From Acidimicrobiaceae bacterium (lineage in GTDB: Bacteria > Actinomycetota > Acidimicrobiia > Acidimicrobiales > RAAP-2), in assembly GCA_003133665.1 (NCBI GenBank), contig PKYK01000027.1, forward strand, positions 1 through 44,387: DNA of 44,387 nt, in the 5' to 3' direction. The position numbers were made by a program, and so were the translations under genes. This document shows positions 33,992-42,846 of the stretch, piece by piece (the stretch's first letter is position 1; each line of letters starts with the position of its first letter). Under the pieces are notes generated by a model. That model had not been told where the DNA came from. It was given only the letters and a program-made list of their open reading frames with translations, and made no database searches.

Positions 33992-35646
33992 ACCGGGAAC
34001 TCGCGGGACGGGTGGAGGCGTGGATCGCCGGCGACCCCGACCCCGCTGATCGGGCCACCCTGGAGGGGCTACTGCGTGACGGTGACGAGCGAGAGCTGAA
34101 CCGGCGATTCTCGGCGCCGCTGACCTTCGGCACCGCCGGTCTGCGCGGCCTCGTCATGGCCGGTCCCGCGGGAATGAATCGCTACTCGGTCCGCCGCGCG
34201 ACGCAGGGCGTCGTCGCCTGGCTGGACGACATGGGGGCGGACCCCTCGCGCGGCGTGGTCGTCGGACGCGACGCGCGACGTGGCTCGGAGGATTTCAACG
34301 ATGAGGTCGTCGCCGTGCTGCTCGGCGCGGGCGTGGCGGTCTTCGAGATGCCCCGGCCCCTGCCGACGCCCTTCGTGGCCTTCGCCGTGAAGGCCCTCGA
34401 CGCGGCCGCCGGCATCATGATCACCGCGAGTCACAATCCACGTGGCGACAACGGGTACAAGCTGTACGCGTCGGACGGCGCGCAGATCGTCCCTCCGCAC
34501 GACCAGATCGTGGAGCGTTTCGCGAACGCCGCGTCGACGCCGGCGCTGGGGGATCGTTCGAGCGCCCGGCACCGCACGGTGCCCGCCGAACTCCTCGGAC
34601 GCTACCGCGACCACTTCGCGCAACGTTTCGGGGTGAAGTCCGGCAGCGACCTTCGAATCACCTATACCCCCCTGCACGGGGTCGGCGGCGAACCGATGAT
34701 GGAACTCTTCACCGCCGCGGGCTTTCGCGCGGTGACGCCGGTTCACGCTCAGTTCGCCCCCGACGGCAGCTTTCCGACGCTCCCTTTTCCCAACCCCGAA
34801 GAGCCCGGAGCGCTCGACCTGGCCACCGCCGTCGCGGACGACACGTCGTCGTCGCTGGTGGTGGCGAACGATCCCGACGCGGATCGCCTGGGCGTGGCCG
34901 TTCGAGCGGCCGGCGGTTGGCGGACCCTTCGCGGCGACGAGATCGGCTGGCTGCTCGCCTCGGCGCTGCTCGGCGGCATGACGTCGAGCAGCGATGTGGT
35001 CGCGACCACGATTGTCTCTTCGACGATGCTGCGAGCGATGGCGCAGAGCGCCCACGTCCGTTTCGTCATGACGTTGACCGGCTTCAAGTGGATCTCGCGA
35101 GCGGCCGGTGACGGAGTGCTCCGCTTCGGCTACGAGGAGGCGCTCGGGTACGCCGTCGATCCGCTGATCGCCGACAAGGACGGCATGTCCGCCGCGCTCG
35201 CGGTGTGCCAGTTGGCGCACGAGCTCGCCGAGAACGGTCAGACGCTGCTTGATCGGCTCGACGAGATCGAGACACGCTTCGGGGTCCACGCGGGTGACCA
35301 CCTGTCACTGCGGGCCGAAGGACCCGAAGGAGCGGCGCTCATCGCGGCGGCGCTCGAGCGCCTGCGTTCTTCACCGCCCACTGCGCTCGGTTCCGTGCCG
35401 GTCAGTGCGGTGTTTGACCTCGCGAAGGGATGGAGCGGACTTCTGCCGACCGATGGCGTGCTGCTGGAACTCGGCGACGCCGGGCGGGTGGTGGTCCGTG
35501 CGTCGGGCACCGAACCGAAACTCAAGGCCTATATCGAGATCACGTCCAGTCCCGGGCACGACGGCTCTTTGCCGGATCGCCGGCTGGCGGCGACGGCGCG
35601 ACTCGGCGCCGTTCGTGACGATCTGGCGAGACTGTTGCGTCTCTAG
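33988..35646 (+). CDS. Phosphohexomutase family enzyme, probably phosphopentomutase
   Basis: This 552-residue alpha-D-phosphohexomutase has the active-site phosphoserine loop ITASHNPRGDNGYKLY, the Mg loop NDPDADRLG, the sugar-binding loop GYEEALGYAV and the phosphate-binding loop RASGTEPKLKAY. It resembles the eukaryotic-type PGM2 group, which converts ribose- and deoxyribose-1-phosphate to the 5-phosphates. That step is exactly what is missing between PNP and DeoC, so phosphopentomutase is inferred from context. GTG at 33988 overlaps the PNP stop. The stop codon overlaps that of the convergent add gene (shared CTAG). Confidence 0.88.
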   Translation: MNRELAGRVEAWIAGDPDPADRATLEGLLRDGDERELNRRFSAPLTFGTAGLRGLVMAGPAGMNRYSVRRATQGVVAWLDDMGADPSRGVVVGRDARRGSEDFNDEVVAVLLGAGVAVFEMPRPLPTPFVAFAVKALDAAAGIMITASHNPRGDNGYKLYASDGAQIVPPHDQIVERFANAASTPALGDRSSARHRTVPAELLGRYRDHFAQRFGVKSGSDLRITYTPLHGVGGEPMMELFTAAGFRAVTPVHAQFAPDGSFPTLPFPNPEEPGALDLATAVADDTSSSLVVANDPDADRLGVAVRAAGGWRTLRGDEIGWLLASALLGGMTSSSDVVATTIVSSTMLRAMAQSAHVRFVMTLTGFKWISRAAGDGVLRFGYEEALGYAVDPLIADKDGMSAALAVCQLAHELAENGQTLLDRLDEIETRFGVHAGDHLSLRAEGPEGAALIAAALERLRSSPPTALGSVPVSAVFDLAKGWSGLLPTDGVLLELGDAGRVVVRASGTEPKLKAYIEITSSPGHDGSLPDRRLAATARLGAVRDDLARLLRL

Positions 35647-36734
35647 GCCTGACGCAGCGCGGCGTAGCCGGGCTTGATGACCGTGTTGATCAGATTGAGA
35701 CGCTGGTCGAACGGGAAGAACGAACTCTTGGCGGCGTTGATGGTCAGCCACTCCATGTCCGCCAGGGTCCACTGGAAGGCCGACGCGCAGGTCTCGAACT
35801 CGCTGCTCAGGGTGATGCCGCTCATCAGCCGGTTGTCCGTGTTGAGCGTGACGCGAAAGCGGAGCTGGCGCAGGATCTCGATCGGGTGCGTTGCGATCGA
35901 CTCGGCCGCGCCGGTGTGGACGTTGGACGTGGGGCAGATCTCCAGCGGGATTCGACGGTCCCGGATGAAGTTGGCCAGTCGCCCCATTTCGTAGTGGTCG
36001 CCGACGCGGGTGATGTCGTCGATGATGCGAACACCGTGACCGAGACGTTCCGCGTCGCAGAACTGCACGGCCTCCCAGATCGAGGGGAGTCCGAACGCCT
36101 CGCCGGCGTGCACGGTGAGGTGGAAGTTCTCGCGCTGAACCAGGTGGAAGGCATTGAGGTGCTGGGTGGGGGGGAACCCGTCCTCGGGTCCCGCGATGTC
36201 GAAGCCGCAGACGCCCTCGTCGCGAAACGAGACGGCGAGTTCGGCGATGATCTCGCTCATGTGGGCCTGTCGCATCGCCGAGAGGATTGCGCGCACGATG
36301 ATCGTGTGGCCTTCGGCCTCGGCCCGCTGGGCACCGTCGGCGAAGCCGGCGAGCACCGCGGTGACGATCTCGTGGAGGGAGAGTCCGCCCGTCATGTGCA
36401 GTTCGGGGGCGAAGCGAACCTCCGCGTACACCACGCCGTCGCGGGCGAGGTCCACCGCGCATTCCGAGGCGACTCGTTCGAGATGATCCCTCGTCTGCAT
36501 CACCGCCGTCGTGTGGGCGAAACCCTCGAGGTAGCGAACGAGGTCGCTGCCCGGCGAGTCGGCGATGAACCAATCGCGCAGCTCGTCCAGATCGCTCGTC
36601 GGCAGACCCGTGTAGCCGATCTCACGGGCGATCTCCAGGACCGTCGACGGTCGCAGACCGCCGTCGAGGTGATCGTGCAGCAGTACCTTGGGCGCCTTCT
36701 GAATTGCTACTCGGGTGAGTTCGGGACCGGCCAT
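35643..36734 (-). CDS. add: Adenosine deaminase
   Basis: This 363-residue zinc hydrolase converts adenosine and deoxyadenosine to inosine. The metal motif H20-x-H22 (LLHDHLDGGLRPS), FAPELHMTGGL, the HAGE Glu, the later HGVRIIDD His and LNTDNRLMS (Asp) are conserved, and the length is normal. ATG at 36734 follows a TAGCCT hexamer by six bases, a leaderless unit. Although it lies downstream of deoA on the same strand with a 28-base gap, the promoter suggests independent control. Convergent with the mutase gene. Confidence 0.94.
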   Translation of the reverse strand: MAGPELTRVAIQKAPKVLLHDHLDGGLRPSTVLEIAREIGYTGLPTSDLDELRDWFIADSPGSDLVRYLEGFAHTTAVMQTRDHLERVASECAVDLARDGVVYAEVRFAPELHMTGGLSLHEIVTAVLAGFADGAQRAEAEGHTIIVRAILSAMRQAHMSEIIAELAVSFRDEGVCGFDIAGPEDGFPPTQHLNAFHLVQRENFHLTVHAGEAFGLPSIWEAVQFCDAERLGHGVRIIDDITRVGDHYEMGRLANFIRDRRIPLEICPTSNVHTGAAESIATHPIEILRQLRFRVTLNTDNRLMSGITLSSEFETCASAFQWTLADMEWLTINAAKSSFFPFDQRLNLINTVIKPGYAALRQA

Positions 36735-36740
36735 GGATCA

Positions 36741-36746
36741 AGGCTA
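36741..36746 (-). promoter_or_regulatory. -10 element TAGCCT for add
   Basis: Minus-strand TAGCCT ends six bases before the ATG at 36734 and lies in the 28-base gap after deoA. Confidence 0.5.
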
Positions 36747-36762
36747 CCGAGACCCGCTCTGG

Positions 36763-38043
36763 CTACTTGCCGACGCGTTCGAGCAAGAGGGGTCGGGTGC
36801 CCACACGACCTTCGCCGAGATCGACCGCTCCGGCAATGGTGTCGCGACCTCGCGCGAGATGATCGTCGTCGTCGGCGTGCAGTTCGAAGAGCGGCTGACC
36901 GGCGGTCACCTCGTCGCCCTCGCGCACCAAGCACACGACGCCAGCCGTCGCGCTCACGGGATCTTCCTTGCGGGCGCGACCCGCACCGAGACGCCAGGCG
37001 GCGATCCCGACGGTCAGCGCGTCGACTGATTGCACGATGCCATCGCGGGGGGCGACGAACATCTCGTGGCGCGGGGCGAGTGGAAGGACCGCGTCGGGAT
37101 CGCCGCCCTGCGCCTGGATCATCTGGCGGTACACGTCGTAGGCCGATCCATCGTCCAACTTGGTCTCGGGGTCGATACCGATGCCCACGAGTTCGACCAT
37201 GATGCGCGCGAGCCCCAACGTCAGCTCTCGAACATCGTCGGGTCCGCGACCCTTCAGGACGTCGATCGATTCGCTCACTTCGAGCGCGTTGCCGACGGCC
37301 CGGCCCAATGGCGCGTCCATCGACGTGAGCTGCGCCACGGTGGCGACCCCGTGGTCAGTGCCGAGGGCAACCATGGTCGCGGCGAGCACGCGGGCCCGCT
37401 CGTGGTCCTTGATGAACGCACCCCGTCCGACCTTCACGTCGAGAACGAGGGCCCCGGTCCCTTCGGCGATCTTCTTGGACATGATTGATGACGCGATGAG
37501 GGGGATCGACTCGACCGTGCCGGTCACGTCGCGCAACGCGTAGAGCTTGCGGTCAACGGGAGCGAGGCCCGGACCGGCGGCGCACACCACCACGCCGATG
37601 CTTTCGAGTTGGTCGCGGATCTCGTCGTTGGTGAGCGTGGCCCGCCAGCCGGGGATCGATTCGAGTTTGTCGAGCGTGCCGCCGGTGTGACCGAGGCCTC
37701 GACCGGAGAGTTGGGGCACGGCGGCGCCGCACGCCGCGACCAGGGGTGCCAGTATCAGTGAGACCTTGTCACCCACGCCCCCCGTGGAGTGCTTGTCGAC
37801 GGTGGGCCGAGAGAGACCCCGGAGATCGAGTCGCTCCCCCGAAGCAATCATTTGCCCGGTCCAGGTGCGAAGCTCGGCGGGGACGAGACCGTTGAAGAAG
37901 ATGGTCATCAGCAGCGCCGACATCTGTTCTTCGGCCACCTCGCCGCGCATGTACGCGCCCAGGATCCACTCGATGGCCCCGTCGGAAAGCGTTCCGCCGT
38001 CGCGTTTCGTCGTGATGACGTCGACCGCGGAGAATACGGTCAC
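36763..38043 (-). CDS. deoA: Thymidine (pyrimidine-nucleoside) phosphorylase
   Basis: This 426-residue enzyme phosphorolyses thymidine and other pyrimidine nucleosides to base and (deoxy)ribose-1-phosphate. The phosphate and nucleoside site K84-H85-S86 in VDKHSTGGVGDKVSL, MIASGERLDL, LGHTGGTLDKLESIPG and the GRGAFIKDHERARVLAATMV helix are clear, and a C-terminal PYNP_C domain (GLVCLVREGDEV region) is present. GTG at 38043 overlaps the cdd stop by four bases, so cdd-deoA is a coupled pair: deaminate cytidine, then cleave uridine. Confidence 0.95.
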   Translation of the reverse strand: MTVFSAVDVITTKRDGGTLSDGAIEWILGAYMRGEVAEEQMSALLMTIFFNGLVPAELRTWTGQMIASGERLDLRGLSRPTVDKHSTGGVGDKVSLILAPLVAACGAAVPQLSGRGLGHTGGTLDKLESIPGWRATLTNDEIRDQLESIGVVVCAAGPGLAPVDRKLYALRDVTGTVESIPLIASSIMSKKIAEGTGALVLDVKVGRGAFIKDHERARVLAATMVALGTDHGVATVAQLTSMDAPLGRAVGNALEVSESIDVLKGRGPDDVRELTLGLARIMVELVGIGIDPETKLDDGSAYDVYRQMIQAQGGDPDAVLPLAPRHEMFVAPRDGIVQSVDALTVGIAAWRLGAGRARKEDPVSATAGVVCLVREGDEVTAGQPLFELHADDDDHLARGRDTIAGAVDLGEGRVGTRPLLLERVGK

Positions 38044-38459
38044 TGATTACTCCGGGCGCCGAGGTCATTGGGTCCAAAGGCGCCCGGAAGGAGCTCGCGC
38101 AGACGATGGGCGGGAGCGTCATCGCCGGCGTCGACGAGCATCTCTCCGCCGCCGTGCTCGAAGAGCAACTGCCGGCACCGTCCGCACGGCGCGATGGGCT
38201 GACCGTCGCCCGCGACGATGGCCACGGCGACCAGGTGACCGCCTCCCTGGCGGGTGAGGTCGCTCACGAGCGAACACTCCGCGCAGAGGGTGAGACCGTA
38301 ACTGGCGTTCTCGACATTGGAGCCTTCGACGATCCGTCCGTCACTGGTGTATCCCGCGGCGCCGACGGTGACATGCGAGTACGGCGCGTACGACTTGGTG
38401 GTGGCATTGCGTGCGTGTGCACGGAGGACATCCCACGGGATTTCATTCAAGCTGCTCAC
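38040..38459 (-). CDS. cdd: Cytidine deaminase
   Basis: This 139-residue zinc enzyme turns (deoxy)cytidine into (deoxy)uridine. The zinc ligands C59-A-E61 (CAEC) with the catalytic Glu, and P91-C92-x-x-C95 (PCGRC), are visible, with YSHVTVGAAG and NVENASYGLTLCAE, all typical. An ATG at 38446 is out of frame; the start is GTG at 38459, six bases after a TACTGT hexamer, giving a normal length. It heads the cdd-deoA pair on the minus strand and is divergent from psuG with a very short gap between the two. Confidence 0.93.
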   Translation of the reverse strand: MSSLNEIPWDVLRAHARNATTKSYAPYSHVTVGAAGYTSDGRIVEGSNVENASYGLTLCAECSLVSDLTRQGGGHLVAVAIVAGDGQPIAPCGRCRQLLFEHGGGEMLVDAGDDAPAHRLRELLPGAFGPNDLGARSNQ

Positions 38460-38465
38460 GGCCAA

Positions 38466-38475
38466 ACAGTACACT
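38466..38475. promoter_or_regulatory. Overlapping divergent -10 elements of cdd and psuG
   Basis: Minus-strand TACTGT (38471-38466) is six bases before the cdd GTG. Plus-strand TACACT (38470-38475) is nine bases before the psuG GTG. The two hexamers share bases, so RNA polymerase can occupy only one promoter at a time. Confidence 0.5.
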
Positions 38476-38484
38476 TCGCCTTGC

Positions 38485-39414
38485 GTGAACAACTTTCGAA
38501 ACTCCTCCGTCGTGGTGAACGACGAGGTCACGACGGCGCTCGCCGAGGGCCGCAGCGTCGTCGCCCTCGAGACCACCATCGTGGTCCATGGACTTCCGGC
38601 ACCGATCAATATCGAGGTCGCCGAGCAGTGCGAAACGGCGGTGCGCAGCAGCGGGTCGGTGCCGGCCACCATTGGCGTGCTCGATGGTCGTGTCGTGGTG
38701 GGACTGAGTGGCGCCGAGTTGGAGCAGCTCGCGGAGCCGTCGCGCCATGCGGCCAAACTCTCCGCGCGCGATCTCGGTCTCGCGATCGGCACGCGGCGAG
38801 ACGGGGCCACGACCGTCGCGGGGACGATAGCCGTCGCCCATCGGATCGGTATTGACGTGATGGCGACCGGCGGCCTCGGCGGCGTGCACCGCGGCCGCGC
38901 GGAGAGTTACGACGAATCGGCCGACCTCACGGCGATGTCGCGTACGTCGGTGTTGGTGGTCGCCTCCGGCGTCAAATCGATTCTGGACATCGGTGCCACC
39001 CTCGAGCGTCTCGACACGCTGGGCGTCGCGGTGGCGGGTTACCGGACCAGGCAGTTTCCGGGTTTCTACCGGACCGACAGCGGCTTCGCGATCGACTGGT
39101 CGGTGGAGGACGAGGTCGAGGCCGCCGCCGCATTCCGAGCGCACCGTGAGTTCTCGTCGACGGGATTCTTGTTGGCCAATCCCGTCGCCAGCGAACGGCA
39201 ACTCGACGGAACTCTGCACGATCAAGCCCTGGCGAGTGCCCTCGAGAAGGCTCGAACGCTCGGCGTGACCGGCAAGGAGGTCACGCCCGTGCTGCTGGCC
39301 GAATTCGCCCGTTTCAGCGCTGGGGTCAGCGTCCGGGTGAATCGCGATGTGGTGGTGGCGAATGCGCTGCTGGCCGGCCAGGTGGCGGCGGCGTTCGCCG
39401 CCGCAAACTCGTGA
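38485..39414 (+). CDS. psuG: Pseudouridine-5'-phosphate glycosidase
   Basis: This 309-residue enzyme breaks pseudouridine-5-phosphate into uracil and ribose-5-phosphate. Family signatures include RSVVALETTIVVHGLPAP, the GTRRDGATTVAGTIAVAHRIGIDVMATGGLGGVHRG region with active-site Lys/Asp partners, and VVASGVKSILDI, TLGVAVAGYRT, FPGFY and FLLANPV. Length is normal. I chose GTG at 38485; the next GTG (38512 area) would shorten the N-terminus. It overlaps psuK by four bases. Together they degrade pseudouridine, a product of tRNA and rRNA turnover. Confidence 0.94.
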   Translation: MNNFRNSSVVVNDEVTTALAEGRSVVALETTIVVHGLPAPINIEVAEQCETAVRSSGSVPATIGVLDGRVVVGLSGAELEQLAEPSRHAAKLSARDLGLAIGTRRDGATTVAGTIAVAHRIGIDVMATGGLGGVHRGRAESYDESADLTAMSRTSVLVVASGVKSILDIGATLERLDTLGVAVAGYRTRQFPGFYRTDSGFAIDWSVEDEVEAAAAFRAHREFSSTGFLLANPVASERQLDGTLHDQALASALEKARTLGVTGKEVTPVLLAEFARFSAGVSVRVNRDVVVANALLAGQVAAAFAAANS

Positions 39415-40292
39415 GCGTCAAGCGGATCATCGTCATTGGCGACGTCATGCTCGACGTCGTCGTGCGGCCGACCGGGCCGGTGTCGCCCACGAGTGACACC
39501 GCAGCCGATGTTCGAACGGGTCGCGGCGGCTCGGGGGCGAACATGGCGGTGGTCCTCGCCGGTGCGGGGCATCACGTGGTGTACGCCGGCGCGGCCGGCG
39601 ACGATGCGGCGGGTCGGCTGTGCGCGGACGATCTGACCCGGGCGGGCGTCAGGGCGCAACTCGAAACGGTCGATGCTCCCACGGGCGTGGTGGTCTCGTT
39701 GGTCGGCGCCGACGGCCAGCGCTCGATGTTCACCGATCGCGGGGCCAACCGACTGCTCAGGGAGAGTCACGTCCTCCAACAACTCGAGGAGCAATTCGAT
39801 CACCTTCACGTCTCGGGCTACACCGTGCTCGACCAGGCGACGCGAGCCACCGCGGTAGCCGCACTGCACGAGGCACGAAGTCGCGGGTGCTCGACGTCAG
39901 TGGACGTATGTTCGGTCGGTCCACTCGTTGCGCTGACTCCCGAGGTCTTCATGACGGCGATCCGCGGCGTTGCGATGCTCTTTGCGAACGAGGAGGAGGC
40001 GCTGACGCTGAGCGGGACCCGCGATGTCGACGACGCGCTCGACCAACTGGCCCGCAACTTCGACGAGGTCGTCGTCACGCGAGGTGGCGCGGGCGCCCTG
40101 GCTCGCAGCGGTGCGCGGCGTGTCGCGGTCCAATCTCAGAGCGTCGAAGTGATTGACACGACCGGTGCCGGCGACGCCGCGACCGGGACCTACCTCGCCG
40201 CACGTCTCCAGGGTCGTGAATTGGCAGAGGCGCTCAACGAGGCGATGGCGGCGTCGGCGGCCGTGGTCCGCGGGCTGGGCTCGCGCGGCTAG
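39411..40292 (+). CDS. psuK: PfkB-family kinase, likely pseudouridine kinase
   Basis: This 293-residue ribokinase-fold protein has GRGGSGANMAVVLAGAGH near the N-terminus (sugar-binding) and DTTGAGDAATGTYLAARL at the C-terminus, with catalytic Asp in GAGDA. The GTG at 39411 overlaps the psuG stop (GTGA). Family membership is certain; pseudouridine as substrate is inferred from the coupling with psuG, since PsuK makes the substrate of PsuG. Other PfkB substrates such as ribose remain possible. It ends three bases before the convergent permease gene. Confidence 0.85.
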   Translation: MSVKRIIVIGDVMLDVVVRPTGPVSPTSDTAADVRTGRGGSGANMAVVLAGAGHHVVYAGAAGDDAAGRLCADDLTRAGVRAQLETVDAPTGVVVSLVGADGQRSMFTDRGANRLLRESHVLQQLEEQFDHLHVSGYTVLDQATRATAVAALHEARSRGCSTSVDVCSVGPLVALTPEVFMTAIRGVAMLFANEEEALTLSGTRDVDDALDQLARNFDEVVVTRGGAGALARSGARRVAVQSQSVEVIDTTGAGDAATGTYLAARLQGRELAEALNEAMAASAAVVRGLGSRG

Positions 40293-41599
40293 TCGTGGTG
40301 GTACGGCAGGCCGTCGGCCGCCGGAGGACGAACGCGACCGATCAGTCCGGCCACCACGGTGATGGTGATGATGTAGGGGAACATCTGAAGGATGTAGATG
40401 GACACGGGAACCTGGTACGACACGAGGATGTACGAGAGATAGACCGATAGTCCGAAGATCACCGACGCCACGACCGCGCCCGAAGGGCGCCAGCGTCCAA
40501 AGATCATTGCCGCGAGCGCAATGTAACCGAGCCCTGAGGTGTAGCCGGGCTGGAACTGACCCTGGGACGCCATAAATGCGACCCCTCCAACTCCGGCGAT
40601 CGCGCCGCCCAGGACCACGTTGATGTAGCGCACCCGCACGACATTGATGCCTACTGAGGCGGCGGCCTGGGGGTGCTCGCCCACGGCGCGCACGTGCAGC
40701 CCGTAACGCGTCTTGAAGAGTGCGAAGCTGACGGTGCCCACGAGGACGAGCATGAGGTAGAAGAAGCCGGTCTGGTTGAAGAAGACCGGACCGATCACCG
40801 GGATCTTTGACAACAGGGGAATCGCCAGATTCGGAGCCAGGTTGCCGGTGTTGAGTTGGGGGAATGGTGTGAGGAGTTGCAGGTTCAGATACGACGAAAG
40901 GCTTCCGATCATGGTGACCAGCACGACGCCCACGATGATCTGGTCGGAGAGATAGCGAAGCGACAGGAACGCCAGCAGCAGGCCGAGAACTCCGCCGATC
41001 ACCGCGCCGCCCATGGCTGCGTAGATGAAATTGTGCGTGGTCGAGGCGATCACGCTGCCCACGAAGGCGCCGCCGACGAATTGACCTTCAATGGCAATGT
41101 TGACAACACCCGATCGTTCGCACATCACGCCCGACAGCGAACCGAAGACCAGGACCATTGCGACCGCAGAACTCCCGATGAGGATTGCCGTCAAGTTCAC
41201 GAACGACACCTGTGATGGTCCCGGGGAGCGCGCCGCCCACAAGAGGAGTGCGAACAGGAACAAGATGGCCACGCCGCCGAATCGCAGCATCACGCCGCGC
41301 CGTGGCTTGCGAATGAACACTTCAGCGCCGATTGACATCATGACGATTCCCAGCACCACGTTCGTCCAGCGCGTCAAGAGCGTGAGCGTTCCGACGTGCC
41401 ATGGCGCGGCGACGCTGAGGTTCACGGGGTTGAAGGTCAGCGACGAGTGCGCGCCCGCGACGCTGCCCAAGCCGAAGACGAGCACAGTGAAGACACCGAT
41501 CACGGCCATGATGACGGCAATGACCCGCGTGCGAGCGCTGGGCGCGAGCATGGCGACGCCGCTGGCCGGAGTGGTGCTCACGACGGTCACTAGCTCCAC
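40289..41599 (-). CDS. Nucleoside-type ABC transporter, second permease
   Basis: This 436-residue permease of the BPD_transp_2 family has at least ten hydrophobic helices. The conserved ERSGVVNIAIEGQFVGGAFVGS, GVLGLLLAFLSLRYLSDQIIVG, LKTRYGLHVRAVGEHPQAAASVGIN and the GLGYIALAAMIFGRWRPSGAV motifs match nucleoside importers of the BmpA-NupABC type. The N-terminus adds about 100 residues with two or three extra helices. GTG at 41599 overlaps the upstream permease stop by ten bases; a GTG at 41590 is an alternative. With the other permease and the double ATPase it forms a complete membrane part of an importer, and its place beside nucleoside catabolism genes supports nucleosides as substrate. Confidence 0.9.
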   Translation of the reverse strand: MELVTVVSTTPASGVAMLAPSARTRVIAVIMAVIGVFTVLVFGLGSVAGAHSSLTFNPVNLSVAAPWHVGTLTLLTRWTNVVLGIVMMSIGAEVFIRKPRRGVMLRFGGVAILFLFALLLWAARSPGPSQVSFVNLTAILIGSSAVAMVLVFGSLSGVMCERSGVVNIAIEGQFVGGAFVGSVIASTTHNFIYAAMGGAVIGGVLGLLLAFLSLRYLSDQIIVGVVLVTMIGSLSSYLNLQLLTPFPQLNTGNLAPNLAIPLLSKIPVIGPVFFNQTGFFYLMLVLVGTVSFALFKTRYGLHVRAVGEHPQAAASVGINVVRVRYINVVLGGAIAGVGGVAFMASQGQFQPGYTSGLGYIALAAMIFGRWRPSGAVVASVIFGLSVYLSYILVSYQVPVSIYILQMFPYIITITVVAGLIGRVRPPAADGLPYHHD

Positions 41600-42846
41600 C
41601 CCTTCGTCGCGAGTTGCACCGCGGTCGTCGGCGTAGTGCGCAGTCTGAAGATCTCCTTGACGAGGACGGGAGTGGCGACGAAGAGCACGATCGCCGATTG
41701 AATGACCGCCGCGAGGTCGAGGGGTATGCCCGTACTGGCCTGCATGGCACGACCCCCCACACCGAGCGCGGCGAACAGCAGTGATGACCAGACGATGCCG
41801 ATGGGGCGATTACGTCCGAGGAGTGCGACGGTGATCGCGGTGAATCCGATGCCCGCGCTGCCGATCAGGAAGCCGCCGTCGATCATGTGCGTGGTGCTGG
41901 CGGCCTGGACGATTCCGGCCAGACCTGCGAGGCCGCCCGAGACCAGGAACACGAGGACGAGAACGGCTCGCGAATTGATTCCCGATGCTTTCGCCGCAGA
42001 AGGGTTCGCCCCGGTGACCCGAAAATCAAAGCCCATCGACGACCGCTCGAGGAACCACCACGCGAAGATGACTACCGCGATCGCGACGAAGATCCCGTAG
42101 TTCATCCGAAGCCCGGAGCCCGTGCCAAAGAGGGGGGCGAGCTGCGCCGACGGATCCATCGTTCGAGAGATGTCGTTCTGCTGTCCGGGTTGTTGGAACG
42201 GCGTCGAGAGCACCACGAAGAGCAGAAAGGCGTACATGACGTAGTTCAACATGATGGTCACGATGACCTCGTGGGCCCCGGTGAAGGCCTTCAGCAGACC
42301 GGGCACTGAGCCCGCGGCCATGCCGCCGGCGACGCCCGCGGCCAGGGTGAGGGGGAGGTGCAGCACCGTTGGCATGTGCAGCATCGAACCGACGACGGCG
42401 CCCGCGATGCCCCCGAGCACGGCTTGACCGTTGGCCCCGATATTGAAGATTCCCGTCTGGAAGGCGATGCCCACACCGGTGCTGGCGATGATGAGCGGGG
42501 CGGCGTAGGTCAGCGTTTCGGAAATCGGCGTGAGCGTGGTGGTCCAACCCTTGCCCGTGGTGACCGCATGCCAGAAGCTTGCGGGATCGACCACCGATCC
42601 GGTGAACATCGTTCGGTACGCGGCGCCAACATTGTCAAATGTGACCTTGAGAGCGTGGCCCGGCGAGCTCCAACTGTGGAACAGCCCGCGCCACGCGTCG
42701 AGCACCGTGGGCGTCGTGGTGATGATGATGAGCGCCCCCACCAGAAGGCCCAGCACCAGGGCGAAGAGGGTGACGACGATGGGGCTCCCAGAGGTCAGGC
42801 GGACCCAGAGCGACGGCCTCGTCTCGGTCGCAATGGCGTCAGTCAT
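41590..42846 (-). CDS. Nucleoside-type ABC transporter, first permease
   Basis: This 418-residue BPD_transp_2 permease has an N-terminal helix, a long external loop (about 50-110) and eight or more helices. Family motifs include YAAPLIIASTGVGIAFQTGIFNIGANGQAVLGG, GLLKAFTGAHEVIVTIMLNYV, DFRVTGANPSAAKASGIN and GIGFTAITVALLGRNRPIGIV. ATG at 42846 overlaps the ATPase stop by eight bases; a second in-frame start at 42861 is less likely. It is the heterodimer partner of the following permease. Confidence 0.92.
   Translation of the reverse strand: MTDAIATETRPSLWVRLTSGSPIVVTLFALVLGLLVGALIIITTTPTVLDAWRGLFHSWSSPGHALKVTFDNVGAAYRTMFTGSVVDPASFWHAVTTGKGWTTTLTPISETLTYAAPLIIASTGVGIAFQTGIFNIGANGQAVLGGIAGAVVGSMLHMPTVLHLPLTLAAGVAGGMAAGSVPGLLKAFTGAHEVIVTIMLNYVMYAFLLFVVLSTPFQQPGQQNDISRTMDPSAQLAPLFGTGSGLRMNYGIFVAIAVVIFAWWFLERSSMGFDFRVTGANPSAAKASGINSRAVLVLVFLVSGGLAGLAGIVQAASTTHMIDGGFLIGSAGIGFTAITVALLGRNRPIGIVWSSLLFAALGVGGRAMQASTGIPLDLAAVIQSAIVLFVATPVLVKEIFRLRTTPTTAVQLATKGWS

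Noticed and set aside
38444..38446. ATG near the cdd start
   Set aside because: It is one base out of frame with the cytidine deaminase reading frame; the in-frame GTG at 38459 has a proper -10.
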